From: Actinoplanes auranticolor
GTDB lineage: Bacteria > Actinomycetota > Actinomycetes > Mycobacteriales > Micromonosporaceae
DNA length: 64,000 bases
Direction: 5' to 3'
NCBI RefSeq assembly: GCF_018332655.1
Contig: NZ_BOQL01000050.1
Location: forward strand, 1 to 64,000
In this document: positions 26,438-34,052 of the stretch, piece after piece
Layout of the letters: every line of letters begins with the position of its first letter
How positions within the stretch are numbered: the first letter of the stretch is position 1
Position numbers and translations under genes: made by a program
The notes under the pieces: model-generated
Seen by the model: the letters and a program-made list of their open reading frames with translations, nothing else
The model's database searches: none
What the model was told of the DNA's origin: nothing

Positions 26438-27499
26438 TCACGGATCGAGGGTGACCGCGCCGTGGTCGCCGAGGACCAGCCGGTGGCCGGCCGATCCGCC
26501 ACCGGTCACGACCGCCCCCCGGCCGAGGATCGACCCGGCGAGCCGTAGCACCGCGGTGACGCTCGCGCCGTCGAGCAGCACGGAGTCGGCGACCTCGCTG
26601 CCCTGCACCCGGCAGCCGGCGCCGACGGCGGTGTGCGGACCGAGCAGGCTGTCCTCGACCAGAGCGCCGGCACCGACGATGGCCGGTCCCTGGATGCGGG
26701 AGCGCACGACCCTCGCCCCGGTCTCCACCACCACGCCCGGACCTATCGTGCTGTGCGTGTCGACGCGGCCGTCGATGCGGCCCCGTTGGCCGCCCAGCAC
26801 GTATCGGTTGCACTCCAGGACATCAGCGACGGTGCCGACGTCCTTCCAGAAGCCGGCGTACTCGTCGGCGCGGACGTCCGCGCCCCGGTCGACCAGCCAC
26901 TGCACCGCGTCGGTGAGTTCGAGCTCGCCGCGCGCGCTGGGCGTGATGGCGTCCACGGCAGCGTGCAGGGCCGCGGTGAAGACGTAGACCCCGACGAGCG
27001 CGAGATCGCTGCGTGGTTCGGGTGGCTTCTCCACCAGGCGCCGTACCCGGGCCTGCGCGTCGAGCTCCACCACACCGAAAGCGCGGGGATCGGCGACCTT
27101 CTGCACAACCAGGTGGGCGGCGGGCCGGTCCCGGCGGAACCGGGCCACGGTCTCGGCGATGCCGTCGGCCAGCATGTTGTCGCCGAGGTAGACCACGAAG
27201 TCGTCGACGCCGAGGAAGGGCCGGGCCACCCGCACGGCGTGGGCCAGTCCGAGCGGCTGGGGCTGGGTCAGGTAGGTGAGACGCAGCCCGTGGTCCGCAC
27301 CGTCGCCGAGCGCCTGGCGGATGGCCTCGGCGCCGTTGCTGACGATGATGCCGACGTCGGTCACGCCGGCCGCGTGTACGTTGCCGAGCACGTAGGACAG
27401 CACCGCCCGGTTCGCCACCGGGATCAGCTGTTTGGGCAAGGAGTGGCTGAAGGGCCGCAGCCGGGTGCCGGATCCGCCCGCCAGTACGAGTGCCTTCAT
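26438..27499 (-). CDS. rmlA: Glucose-1-phosphate thymidylyltransferase, long form
   Basis: The 353-residue enzyme makes dTDP-glucose from dTTP and glucose-1-phosphate, the first step to deoxysugars. The N-terminus MKALVLAGGSGTRLRPFSHS is the nucleotide-binding motif. PKQLIPVANRAVL and YLGDNML are typical. The C-terminal 100 residues carry hexapeptide (left-handed beta helix) repeats, the long form seen in antibiotic clusters such as SgcA1 and StrD. The ATG at 27499 is preceded by GAGAGGA. No 4,6-dehydratase is in the window, so the sugar pathway must continue elsewhere. It is the last gene of the sulfur-related operon. Confidence 0.9.
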   Translation of the reverse strand: MKALVLAGGSGTRLRPFSHSLPKQLIPVANRAVLSYVLGNVHAAGVTDVGIIVSNGAEAIRQALGDGADHGLRLTYLTQPQPLGLAHAVRVARPFLGVDDFVVYLGDNMLADGIAETVARFRRDRPAAHLVVQKVADPRAFGVVELDAQARVRRLVEKPPEPRSDLALVGVYVFTAALHAAVDAITPSARGELELTDAVQWLVDRGADVRADEYAGFWKDVGTVADVLECNRYVLGGQRGRIDGRVDTHSTIGPGVVVETGARVVRSRIQGPAIVGAGALVEDSLLGPHTAVGAGCRVQGSEVADSVLLDGASVTAVLRLAGSILGRGAVVTGGGSAGHRLVLGDHGAVTLDP

Positions 27500-27573
27500 G
27501 ACGACGTCCTCTCGGAAAAAGGGATAGCGGCGGCGGCCCGGTGGGAACCGGACCGCCGTCGCGGGGACGAACC

Positions 27574-28545
27574 TCAGGGCACGAGCAGGATCTTGCCGAT
27601 CGTGGCTCGGGACTCGAGCGCACGGTGCGCGTCGGCGGCCTGTTCGAGGGGATAGCTGGCATGCACCCGAACTCGCAGCGTCCCGTCGGCGACCAGAGCG
27701 AACACGGCGGCAGCGCGACGCAGCACCGCCGCACGGGTGTCGTCGTAGTGCGCCAGTGAGGGGGCGGTCAGAAACAGCGACCCTGCGGCCCTGAGTGTCT
27801 GCGGATCGAGCGGCACGGCGCGGCCGCCGGCTGCGCCGTAGAGGACGTAGCTGCCCCGCGGGCGCAGACACGGCAGCGCGTCGGCTGCCATGTCGTGGCC
27901 GATGCCGTCGTAGACCACGTCGACACCGCCGTTCAGTGTCCGCACCTCGGCGGCCAACGTGCCGTTGCCGTAGGTGACGACGTGGGCGGCTCCCGCGGCA
28001 CGCGCGGCGTGCGCCTTGTCCGCGTTGCCCACCGCTGCGATGACGGTGGCACCGGCCCGGGCGGCGAGCTGGCACAGCAGGCCGCCGACGCCACCGGAGG
28101 CGGCCAGCACGAGACACGTCGAGGACTTGTTCAGCGCCACGACGTCGATGGCGAGCAGGTGTGCGGTCATCCCCTGCACCAGCACGGCGGCCGCGTCGAC
28201 GAGCCCGACCTCGTCCGGCACCGGCAGTAGCCGATCGGCCGGTACCAGGCAGTGGCTGGCGTACGAGGCCGCGACCCCGAACCAGGCGACCCGGTCCCCC
28301 GCAGCCACGCCGGAAACGCCTGGGCCGATGTCCACCACCGTGCCGCTGCCCTCGATGCCGGGAACCATCGGCAGCGGCACCCGGTAGGCCCCGCTGCGCT
28401 GGTGCAGGTCGACGACGTTGACCCCGGCCGCGGCGAGCCGAACCACGACCTCACCGGCAGCCGGCGGCCTCAGCCGGCCCGACCACGCGGTGAGGACCTC
28501 GGGCGGGCCCTGACGCACGAAACGCATCTGGCGCAACGCCGGCAT
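27574..28545 (-). CDS. Quinone oxidoreductase-like MDR family enzyme
   Basis: A 323-residue, zinc-free medium-chain reductase/dehydrogenase. PMVPGIEGSGTVVDIG is the N-terminal catalytic-domain motif. The Rossmann motif LVLAASGGVGGLLCQLAA, about residue 140, binds NADPH. The C-terminus GKILLVP is typical of quinone oxidoreductases. It probably reduces an activated double bond or quinone in the pathway. The start overlaps the stop of the sulfur-carrier gene by one base (TGATG). Confidence 0.82.
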   Translation of the reverse strand: MPALRQMRFVRQGPPEVLTAWSGRLRPPAAGEVVVRLAAAGVNVVDLHQRSGAYRVPLPMVPGIEGSGTVVDIGPGVSGVAAGDRVAWFGVAASYASHCLVPADRLLPVPDEVGLVDAAAVLVQGMTAHLLAIDVVALNKSSTCLVLAASGGVGGLLCQLAARAGATVIAAVGNADKAHAARAAGAAHVVTYGNGTLAAEVRTLNGGVDVVYDGIGHDMAADALPCLRPRGSYVLYGAAGGRAVPLDPQTLRAAGSLFLTAPSLAHYDDTRAAVLRRAAAVFALVADGTLRVRVHASYPLEQAADAHRALESRATIGKILLVP

Positions 28546-28811
28546 CACCCGCCCGCCATCGGCGCGATGATGGTGACGGTCGCCCCCGCCGGCACGACCG
28601 TGTCCCGGCGCAGATGTCGAGGGATGAGCTCGTCACCAACGCAGACGTTGACGTACAGCAGCGGCTCGCCGGCCGCGTCGAGCAGGCGGCGGCGCATCAC
28701 CGGATACGCTTCGGCGAAGCGCCGGATGACCTCGGGAAGCGGACCCTCGTCGGCTTCGAAATCGGTGCGCCCCTCCGGATTCCAGACCGAGGGCACTTGG
28801 ATCCTCACCAC
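28545..28811 (-). CDS. MoaD/ThiS-family sulfur carrier protein
   Basis: The 88-residue protein has the ubiquitin-like pattern of MoaD/ThiS: a first strand VRIQVPSVW, a central LYVNVCVGDELIP and a basic RHLRRDTVVPAGATVTI. It ends exactly in PMAGG, the C-terminal Gly-Gly that is adenylated and thiocarboxylated in this family. Such proteins deliver sulfide to cofactors, amino acids or secondary metabolites. No MoeB/ThiF-type activating enzyme lies nearby, so a housekeeping E1 may serve it. The GTG start follows GGAGGA. Confidence 0.82.
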   Translation of the reverse strand: MVRIQVPSVWNPEGRTDFEADEGPLPEVIRRFAEAYPVMRRRLLDAAGEPLLYVNVCVGDELIPRHLRRDTVVPAGATVTIIAPMAGG

Positions 28812-28827
28812 GATTCCTCCAGGGTGT

Positions 28828-29697
28828 TCAGGCGTCCTGTGCGCACCGGAAACCGTGCGCGAAACTTGACCAGCCGAGCGGGTCGCCGTGCATGCGCTCG
28901 CTGCAGCGCACCTGGTATCGCAAGTTCATCCACGACCCGCCACGGATCACCCGGTAGGTACCCATGGCCTTGCGCACGGTGGGGTCGCACACGGTCGCCT
29001 CGTCGTAGAGCTGCGACAGCGTCGAGGTCCACTCGTAGACGTTGCCGGCCATGTCGGCACAGCCGAACGGGCTGTCGCCCTGCGGGGAGAAACTGCCGAC
29101 GGCGGTGGTCTGGGGCAGCGGTCCGTCCCGGCGGCACACTGTCTGCCACCACTGCTGCCACGCCTCGAGCGTGGTGAGTCCGTTGGTGGCGTGCAGCTCG
29201 GCGGTGTTGGCGCGCTTGTCGTCCCAGTCGTCGCCCCACGGCCACAGCCGGAACTCCGCGCCGCGCGCCGCGTACTCCCACTCGGGCTCGGTCGGCAGGC
29301 GCTTACCGGCCCACTGCGCGTAGGCGCTGGCGTCGCGCCAGGACATGTGCACGACGGGATGGTTGTCGGCAGCGACGCTGCCCGTGCCGGGTCCGCCCGG
29401 CTCCTGCCAGTGAACGCCGGAGCGCTCGATCCAGCCGTGTTCGTCGTAGACCAGGCCGAAGCCCCGGTCCTCCGCGTCGGTGCGGAATCCCGTGGCCTGT
29501 ACGAACGCACGAAATCGGGCGACGGTGACGGGGTACCGGTCGATTCGGTACGGGGCGAGCGCCACCGGCCGCTGCGGCGTCTCGTCAGCGAACCAGATCC
29601 GCGGCAGCGGCTGATCCTGGCTCATCAACCAGTCCAGCGCCGCCGGCGGCGAGCCCTGGTCGAACAGCGCACCGGGAATGAGCAGCATGTCTGCCAC
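28828..29697 (-). CDS. FGE/SUMF1-fold enzyme lacking the copper-binding cysteines
   Basis: A 289-residue single-domain protein of the formylglycine-generating enzyme fold: VTVARFRAFVQATGF, VVHMSWRDASAYAQWAGKRL, PTEPEWEYAARG, CADMAGNVYEWTST, RGGSWMN and GFRCAQDA in the usual order. In true FGE two cysteines follow GGSYM; here the sequence is GGSWMNLRYQVRC, so both copper-ligand cysteines are gone and the loop is shorter. No DinB domain precedes it, so it is not an EgtB. PvdO-like variants of this fold also lack the cysteines. It lies between a cysteine desulfurase and a sulfur carrier, which points to C-S or oxidation chemistry. That is inference. Confidence 0.78.
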   Translation of the reverse strand: MADMLLIPGALFDQGSPPAALDWLMSQDQPLPRIWFADETPQRPVALAPYRIDRYPVTVARFRAFVQATGFRTDAEDRGFGLVYDEHGWIERSGVHWQEPGGPGTGSVAADNHPVVHMSWRDASAYAQWAGKRLPTEPEWEYAARGAEFRLWPWGDDWDDKRANTAELHATNGLTTLEAWQQWWQTVCRRDGPLPQTTAVGSFSPQGDSPFGCADMAGNVYEWTSTLSQLYDEATVCDPTVRKAMGTYRVIRGGSWMNLRYQVRCSERMHGDPLGWSSFAHGFRCAQDA

Positions 29698-29709
29698 GGG
29701 ACTCCAATC

Positions 29710-30960
29710 TCAGCAAAGCTGCCGGCGGGCCGCGTCGACGCCTTTGACCAGGGCCTCCACGTCCGCGATCGTCGTGTAGAGGTGGAACGAGGCGCGCACC
29801 ATGGCCGGCACGCCGAAGCGGGCGCAGACCGGCCCGGCGCAGTGCCGGCCGACACGTACCTGCACACCGGCCTGGTCGAGGTACGCGCCGACGTCGTGTG
29901 CGTCGGCGCCCGCGACGACGAACGCAATGACCCCGGCGCGATCCGGTGGGCCGAACAGGCGTAGCCCAGGAACGTCGGCGAGGCCGTCGACGGCGTGCCC
30001 GACCAGTCGCTGCTCGTGCCGGGCGACGGCGGTCATGCCCACGTCGGTGAGGTAGCGCGCCGCCGCGCCGAGGCCGACCGCCTGTGCGATCGGCGGAGTG
30101 CCGGCCTCGAAGCACGCCGGCGCGGCCCGGAACGCCGCGCCGATCATCGAGGTGTCGGCGACCATGCCGCCGCCGGTGAGCAACGGCGGCATGGCGGCGA
30201 GCACGTCCGCGCGTCCCCACAGCACGCCCACGCCGGTCGGGCCACACATCTTGTGTCCGCTGAAGGCGAGCAGGTCCACGTCGAGCACGCCGACGTCGAC
30301 GGGGCGATGCGGCACGGACTGGGAGGCGTCGAGCACCGTCAGCGCTCCGACGGCCCGTGCCCGCGCGACGATGCACTGTGTCGGGTTGACCGTGCCGAGG
30401 ATGTTGGACACGTGCACCCAGGACACCAGCCGGGTGCGCGGCCCGATCACGGCGTCCAGGTCGGAGAGGTCGAGCCGGCCGTCGTCGGTCAACGACAGCC
30501 AGCGCAGCGTGGCACCGGTGCGCTCGCAGAGCTGCTGCCACGGCAGCAGGTTGGAGTGGTGCTCCATCTCGGTCACGACGATCTCGTCACCGGGACCGAG
30601 CAGGAAGCGCGGATCGCCGCCGGTGTCCTCACTGCGGGGACGGAACGCCCCGGCGACAAGGTTCAGCGCCTCGGTCGCGTTCTTGGTGAAGACGACCTCG
30701 TCCGGATCGTGCCCGCCGAGGAAGCCGGCCACCTGTGCGCGGGCGTCCTCGTAGGCCGCCGTCGCCGCGGTCGCCAGCGTGTGTGCTGAGCGCCCGACGT
30801 TGGCGTGGTGGCCACGCTGGTGCGCGTCTATCGCCTCGAGCACCTGGCGTGGCGTCTGCGCCGTGCTGGCCGAATCGAGGTAGACCAGGGGTTGGCCGTG
30901 GATCGAGCGGCTGAGGATCGGGAAGTCGCCGCGGATCCGGTTGATGTCGTAACCAGTCAC
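29710..30960 (-). CDS. SufS-like group II cysteine desulfurase (class V aminotransferase)
   Basis: The 416-residue PLP enzyme has the family start FPILSRSIHGQPLVYLDSAS, the PLP-binding Lys in FSGHKMCGPTGVG (Lys about 237) and the persulfide-forming Cys in VGRHCAGP (about residue 374). Group II desulfurases extract sulfur from cysteine or selenocysteine. GTG at 30960 follows GAGG at five bases. It is the first gene of an operon with an FGE-fold protein and a MoaD-like carrier, so it likely provides persulfide sulfur to a pathway-specific acceptor rather than to Fe-S assembly (no sufBCD nearby). Confidence 0.85.
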   Translation of the reverse strand: MTGYDINRIRGDFPILSRSIHGQPLVYLDSASTAQTPRQVLEAIDAHQRGHHANVGRSAHTLATAATAAYEDARAQVAGFLGGHDPDEVVFTKNATEALNLVAGAFRPRSEDTGGDPRFLLGPGDEIVVTEMEHHSNLLPWQQLCERTGATLRWLSLTDDGRLDLSDLDAVIGPRTRLVSWVHVSNILGTVNPTQCIVARARAVGALTVLDASQSVPHRPVDVGVLDVDLLAFSGHKMCGPTGVGVLWGRADVLAAMPPLLTGGGMVADTSMIGAAFRAAPACFEAGTPPIAQAVGLGAAARYLTDVGMTAVARHEQRLVGHAVDGLADVPGLRLFGPPDRAGVIAFVVAGADAHDVGAYLDQAGVQVRVGRHCAGPVCARFGVPAMVRASFHLYTTIADVEALVKGVDAARRQLC

Positions 30961-31210
30961 GATGTCCTCGATGTCTTCCGGTGGCGTCCGATGTCCCGAC
31001 CTTGTCATCGCCGCGGCAGCGGCGGCACCTCTGCGGATGCGGCCTGGGCAAGCGGGCCGTCGCACTCCAGAGGTGGACCGGGTTCGGGCTTCAAGCGCCC
31101 AATGGTGGTGGGCCTCATTGCTGGTAGATGACTGGCAGCGGTGGGTGCGGAGGGGACGGAGCTGCCGACCGTCCCCTCCTTCATGCCCGGTGCGCGCAGG
31201 GCGGCGCACA
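30961..31210. other. Upstream region of the sulfur operon
   Basis: The 250 bp between the SufS-like start and the terminator of the SgcJ-like gene hold no credible gene. The promoter of the five-gene operon is expected here, but I cannot point to convincing -35/-10 boxes. Confidence 0.4.
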
Positions 31211-31250
31211 CACCGGCACGACCCCCCACCGTGGTGGTGGGGGGCCGGTG
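31211..31250 (-). terminator. Hairpin after the SgcJ-like gene
   Basis: CCCCCCACC (31222-31230) pairs with GGTGGGGGG (31236-31244), extended by CACCGG/CCGGTG on the outside. It follows the stop of the SgcJ-like gene by 14 bases on the minus strand. Confidence 0.65.
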
Positions 31251-31263
31251 CCGAATGGGTGCG

Positions 31264-31668
31264 TCAGGCGGCGAACTTCGGACTGTTCTGGTAGGCGGCG
31301 AGACGCCACGTGCCGTCCTGCTTGACCACGAGCCAGGCTGCCCGGACGGCGTTGCTGTCGGAAACCTTGGTGTCGGCGCCCATCAGGAAACCGCCGTCGG
31401 TGTGCAGGATGGCGACGTCACCGCCGAGGAAGCGCAGGCCGATCGGGTCGCCGGTCACCTTGGTGTCCTTGTACGGCCCGGCGAACGCCTCGCCCATGAA
31501 GGTCCGGATCTCATCGCGTCCGCGCAGAAACACGCCCGGCAGGATCATTGTGCCGTCGTCGGTGAACACCTCGGCGAAGCTGTCGGGGTCCTGCTCGGCC
31601 CACGCCTGCACGATCCGGTTGGGAAGGGTGGCGACGGCGGCGTGGTCGGCCACGCTGGGGTTCGTCAT
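31264..31668 (-). CDS. SgcJ-like SnoaL/NTF2-fold enediyne protein
   Basis: The 134-residue protein has the pattern of the SgcJ/EcaC group: a first helix VQAWAEQDPDSFAEVF, then TDDGTMILPG, RGRDEIRTFMGEAF and strands ending in GTWRLAAYQNSPKF. SgcJ homologs are conserved in enediyne clusters and are involved in early core formation, with the catalytic role unresolved. The ATG at 31668 has AAGGAG upstream. It follows the acyl-CoA-dehydrogenase-like gene by 49 bp, so co-transcription is likely. Confidence 0.8.
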   Translation of the reverse strand: MTNPSVADHAAVATLPNRIVQAWAEQDPDSFAEVFTDDGTMILPGVFLRGRDEIRTFMGEAFAGPYKDTKVTGDPIGLRFLGGDVAILHTDGGFLMGADTKVSDSNAVRAAWLVVKQDGTWRLAAYQNSPKFAA

Positions 31669-31717
31669 GGTCTGCTCCTTGCTCGTGGCCGGCGGAGGGC
31701 GCCGGTCTGCGGGACGG

Positions 31718-32893
31718 TCACAGGTACTGGGTGTTGGGCGGCTGGCCGCAGAGGATGCGGCCGTACAGTTCCGCGTTGGTGTCGGGATGCATGAGCGCGT
31801 GCAGGCTCAGCGCCTGGATGTCGCGACGGATTCGCTGGATGGGCACGTCGGTGAAGATGGAGGAACCGCCGCTGGCGTCGGCCAGGATGTCGACGGCTTC
31901 GCGGGCGAGCCGCACGGCGGCGCCCATGTCGGCGCGTGCCCGCACCCGCTCCTCGAGCGTCCAGAGGTGTGCCCGGGCGGCCTTGGTGTCCACCGTCGAG
32001 GTGAGCCGGTGGACGTGGAACTCGGCCTGGTCGATCTTCGTGGCGGCCTCGGCGACCTGCAGGTGGGTCAGCGGCGCCTCCTGCTGGCTGGTGTAGTCGG
32101 TATAGGTGATGCGCCGGCCTTCGAGTCGCTCGAGGAAGGCGGCGTACGCCGCCTTGGCCAGTCCCAGGGTCGTGCCTGCGGATGAGGCGGATGCCACGGG
32201 CAGCAAGGGCGCGCGGTAGATGGCCCCGTCGGTGCCGCCCGCGCCGGTGAGGCCCTGGATGGCGGCGCCCAGGGGGATGATGCGCTGCTGCGGTACGAAC
32301 ACGTCCTGGGCGATCGTGCTGACGCTGCCGGTGCCGCGCAGCCCCGAGGTCTGCCAGTCGTCGACGATCTGCAGATCGGACATCGGCACCAACGCCACGA
32401 TCGGTGCCGGCTCTCGGTCCGGCCCCACCTGTACCGCGATGATCTCCTGCCACTGGCTGTGGATGGCGCCGGTGATGAAGCCCCACTTACCGTTCACGAC
32501 CACACCGCCCGGTGCGGCCGCGGCCATCGCGGTCGGGCTGAGCGTGCCGCAGATCCGCACGTCGGGGTCGGCGAAGACCTCGGCCTGTACCTCGGCAGGG
32601 AACAGCGAGGCGATCCACGTCGGGATCCAGTGCACGGAGGCCACCCACGCCGCCGAGCCGTCGCCTCGGGCGAGCTCCGTGGCGACCTCGGCGAGGGTCC
32701 TGGTGTCGCACTCGTACCCGCCGTAACGGGCGGGGGTACGCATCCGGAAGATGCCGGCGTCCGACATCGCGTCGATGACCTCGTCGTGCACCCGCCGGTT
32801 CTCTTCCGACCAGCCGGCGAACTTCTGAATCAGCGGTACGAGATCGCGTGCACGCTGGACCAGCTCCGGATGCGTGGGTGGTTCGTTGGTCAT
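31718..32893 (-). CDS. Acyl-CoA dehydrogenase-like flavin monooxygenase
   Basis: A 391-residue protein with the acyl-CoA dehydrogenase fold: LARGDGSAAWVASVHW in the N-terminal helical domain, VNGKWGFITGAIHSQW in the beta domain and a C-terminal helical bundle with EAVDILADASGGSSIF. The catalytic Glu of true dehydrogenases is not obvious, and the resemblance is to class D two-component monooxygenases that need reduced flavin (HsaA-like). The reductase encoded at 40660 could supply this. It lies between an AraC regulator and the SgcJ-like gene. Confidence 0.78.
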   Translation of the reverse strand: MTNEPPTHPELVQRARDLVPLIQKFAGWSEENRRVHDEVIDAMSDAGIFRMRTPARYGGYECDTRTLAEVATELARGDGSAAWVASVHWIPTWIASLFPAEVQAEVFADPDVRICGTLSPTAMAAAAPGGVVVNGKWGFITGAIHSQWQEIIAVQVGPDREPAPIVALVPMSDLQIVDDWQTSGLRGTGSVSTIAQDVFVPQQRIIPLGAAIQGLTGAGGTDGAIYRAPLLPVASASSAGTTLGLAKAAYAAFLERLEGRRITYTDYTSQQEAPLTHLQVAEAATKIDQAEFHVHRLTSTVDTKAARAHLWTLEERVRARADMGAAVRLAREAVDILADASGGSSIFTDVPIQRIRRDIQALSLHALMHPDTNAELYGRILCGQPPNTQYL

Positions 32894-32966
32894 CAGATGC
32901 CTCCTCGTAGCGGGATCGACCGGTGCGCGGCACGCCGCCGCGACCGGGTAAAGCGCGAGGGCCGAC

Positions 32967-33767
32967 TCACGCGGCGCGGCCGACGAGCCCGACGTGCTGG
33001 CGGTGCGGGCGGATCGGCGTCACGGTCCGCTCATCGGGCAGGGCGAGCAGCAGCGGCGGGTCGTAGACGCGTGCGGTGCGCAGCCGGACGTTGGCGTGGA
33101 CCGCGTTGCCCTGATGGATGCGGATGGGACCGAAGCTGCCGACGCGCAACGCGGGCGGGATCAGGCTGTCGGGACCGGCCTCGGGTGCGTCCTTGACGAC
33201 GCCTTGGCAGAGCAGATACCAGATTCCGTCCGGAACCTTGTCGAGGATGAAGCGTCCGGAGCCCCGCTGGATGGCGCAGCGGACCGGCCGGCCCTCGGGT
33301 ACCCACGTGTTGAAAAGGCCGATGAAGGTGACGTCGACCTCTGCGGAGGACGGCACGGAGATGTAGCCCGCTACCACGCCCTCGGAGTGTTCGGAGCTGT
33401 TTTCCTCGGGCTCGGCGCTGAGCACCATGTGGCTGACGCCGCGGCTGCGGCGGTACTCGGTCGGGGGGAGCCCCACGCTGCGGGTGAAGCGGGAACTGAA
33501 GGTCCCCACGCTGTTGTAGCCGACATGCACACTGATGTCGGCCACGTTCATGCTCGTGGACAACAGCAGGTCCTTGGCCTCCTGCAAACGCATGGCGGAA
33601 AGGAATCGGCCCGGGGAGATCCCGGTGACCCGCTGGAAGATCCGCGTGAAGTGGAACTTGCTGAACATCGCCGCCCGGGCCATGTCGTCCACGGTGACTG
33701 GTTCACCCATGTTGGCGCGCATCATTTCTACCGCGCGTACGACGGCATTCTCGAAGTGACTGACCAT
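32967..33767 (-). CDS. AraC-family regulator with N-terminal DNA-binding domain (paralog A)
   Basis: The 266-residue regulator has its double helix-turn-helix at the N-terminus (residues 1-100): VDDMARAAMFSKFHFTRIFQ, then the VADISVHVGYNSVGTFSSRF second helix pair. The C-terminal 150 residues are a beta-rich domain with no family assigned. It is a paralog of the protein at 38538. ATG at 33767, preceded by GGGGAG, aligns with the paralog start and is preferred over the earlier in-frame start at 33815. It heads the ACAD-like/SgcJ-like operon. Confidence 0.85.
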   Translation of the reverse strand: MVSHFENAVVRAVEMMRANMGEPVTVDDMARAAMFSKFHFTRIFQRVTGISPGRFLSAMRLQEAKDLLLSTSMNVADISVHVGYNSVGTFSSRFTRSVGLPPTEYRRSRGVSHMVLSAEPEENSSEHSEGVVAGYISVPSSAEVDVTFIGLFNTWVPEGRPVRCAIQRGSGRFILDKVPDGIWYLLCQGVVKDAPEAGPDSLIPPALRVGSFGPIRIHQGNAVHANVRLRTARVYDPPLLLALPDERTVTPIRPHRQHVGLVGRAA

Positions 33768-33984
33768 CAATTCTCCCCAGCGTGAAGATGCGTCGCTCAC
33801 CGGCGAATCGGGCAAAGTCGATGCTTTTTCGGATGCTGAACGCTCGTTTTAACGATGCGTTGACTCGGGTAATCTTCTCGGTACTGAACGTGCCGGGCAT
33901 CTCAGAGATTGCCCTCAATACCGCATGTTGCGAGAGGTCGTGCCCGCAGCGGTGCCTAGCCCGGCTGCGGGCGCGCCACACACT
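33768..33984. other. Intergenic region upstream of AraC paralog A
   Basis: This stretch contains an AT-richer part around 33800-33900, likely the promoter of the AraC-led operon. I see no gene and no strong dyad. Confidence 0.35.
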
Positions 33985-34019
33985 CCTGGCCGGCCCGGAC
34001 AAAGTCCGAACCGGCCAGG
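33985..34019 (-). terminator. Terminator after the unbV-unbU operon
   Basis: CCTGGCCGG (33985-33993) pairs with CCGGCCAGG (34011-34019), with an inner CGGAC/GTCCG stem around an AAA loop. It lies downstream of the UnbU stop codon. Confidence 0.75.
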
Positions 34020-34052
34020 TATGGGAGCCATTCGCGCAGCCAGCGCTATGAA

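Noticed and set aside
27500..28117. N-terminal extension of the thymidylyltransferase
   Set aside because: The family start MKALVLAGGSGTRLR lies at 27499 with a ribosome site. The extension is Arg-rich and overlaps the quinone oxidoreductase gene.
31264..31668. Ordinary SnoaL polyketide cyclase
   Set aside because: Position beside enediyne genes and the SgcJ/EcaC-type pattern make an SgcJ-like assignment better than an aromatic polyketide cyclase; no type II PKS is present.
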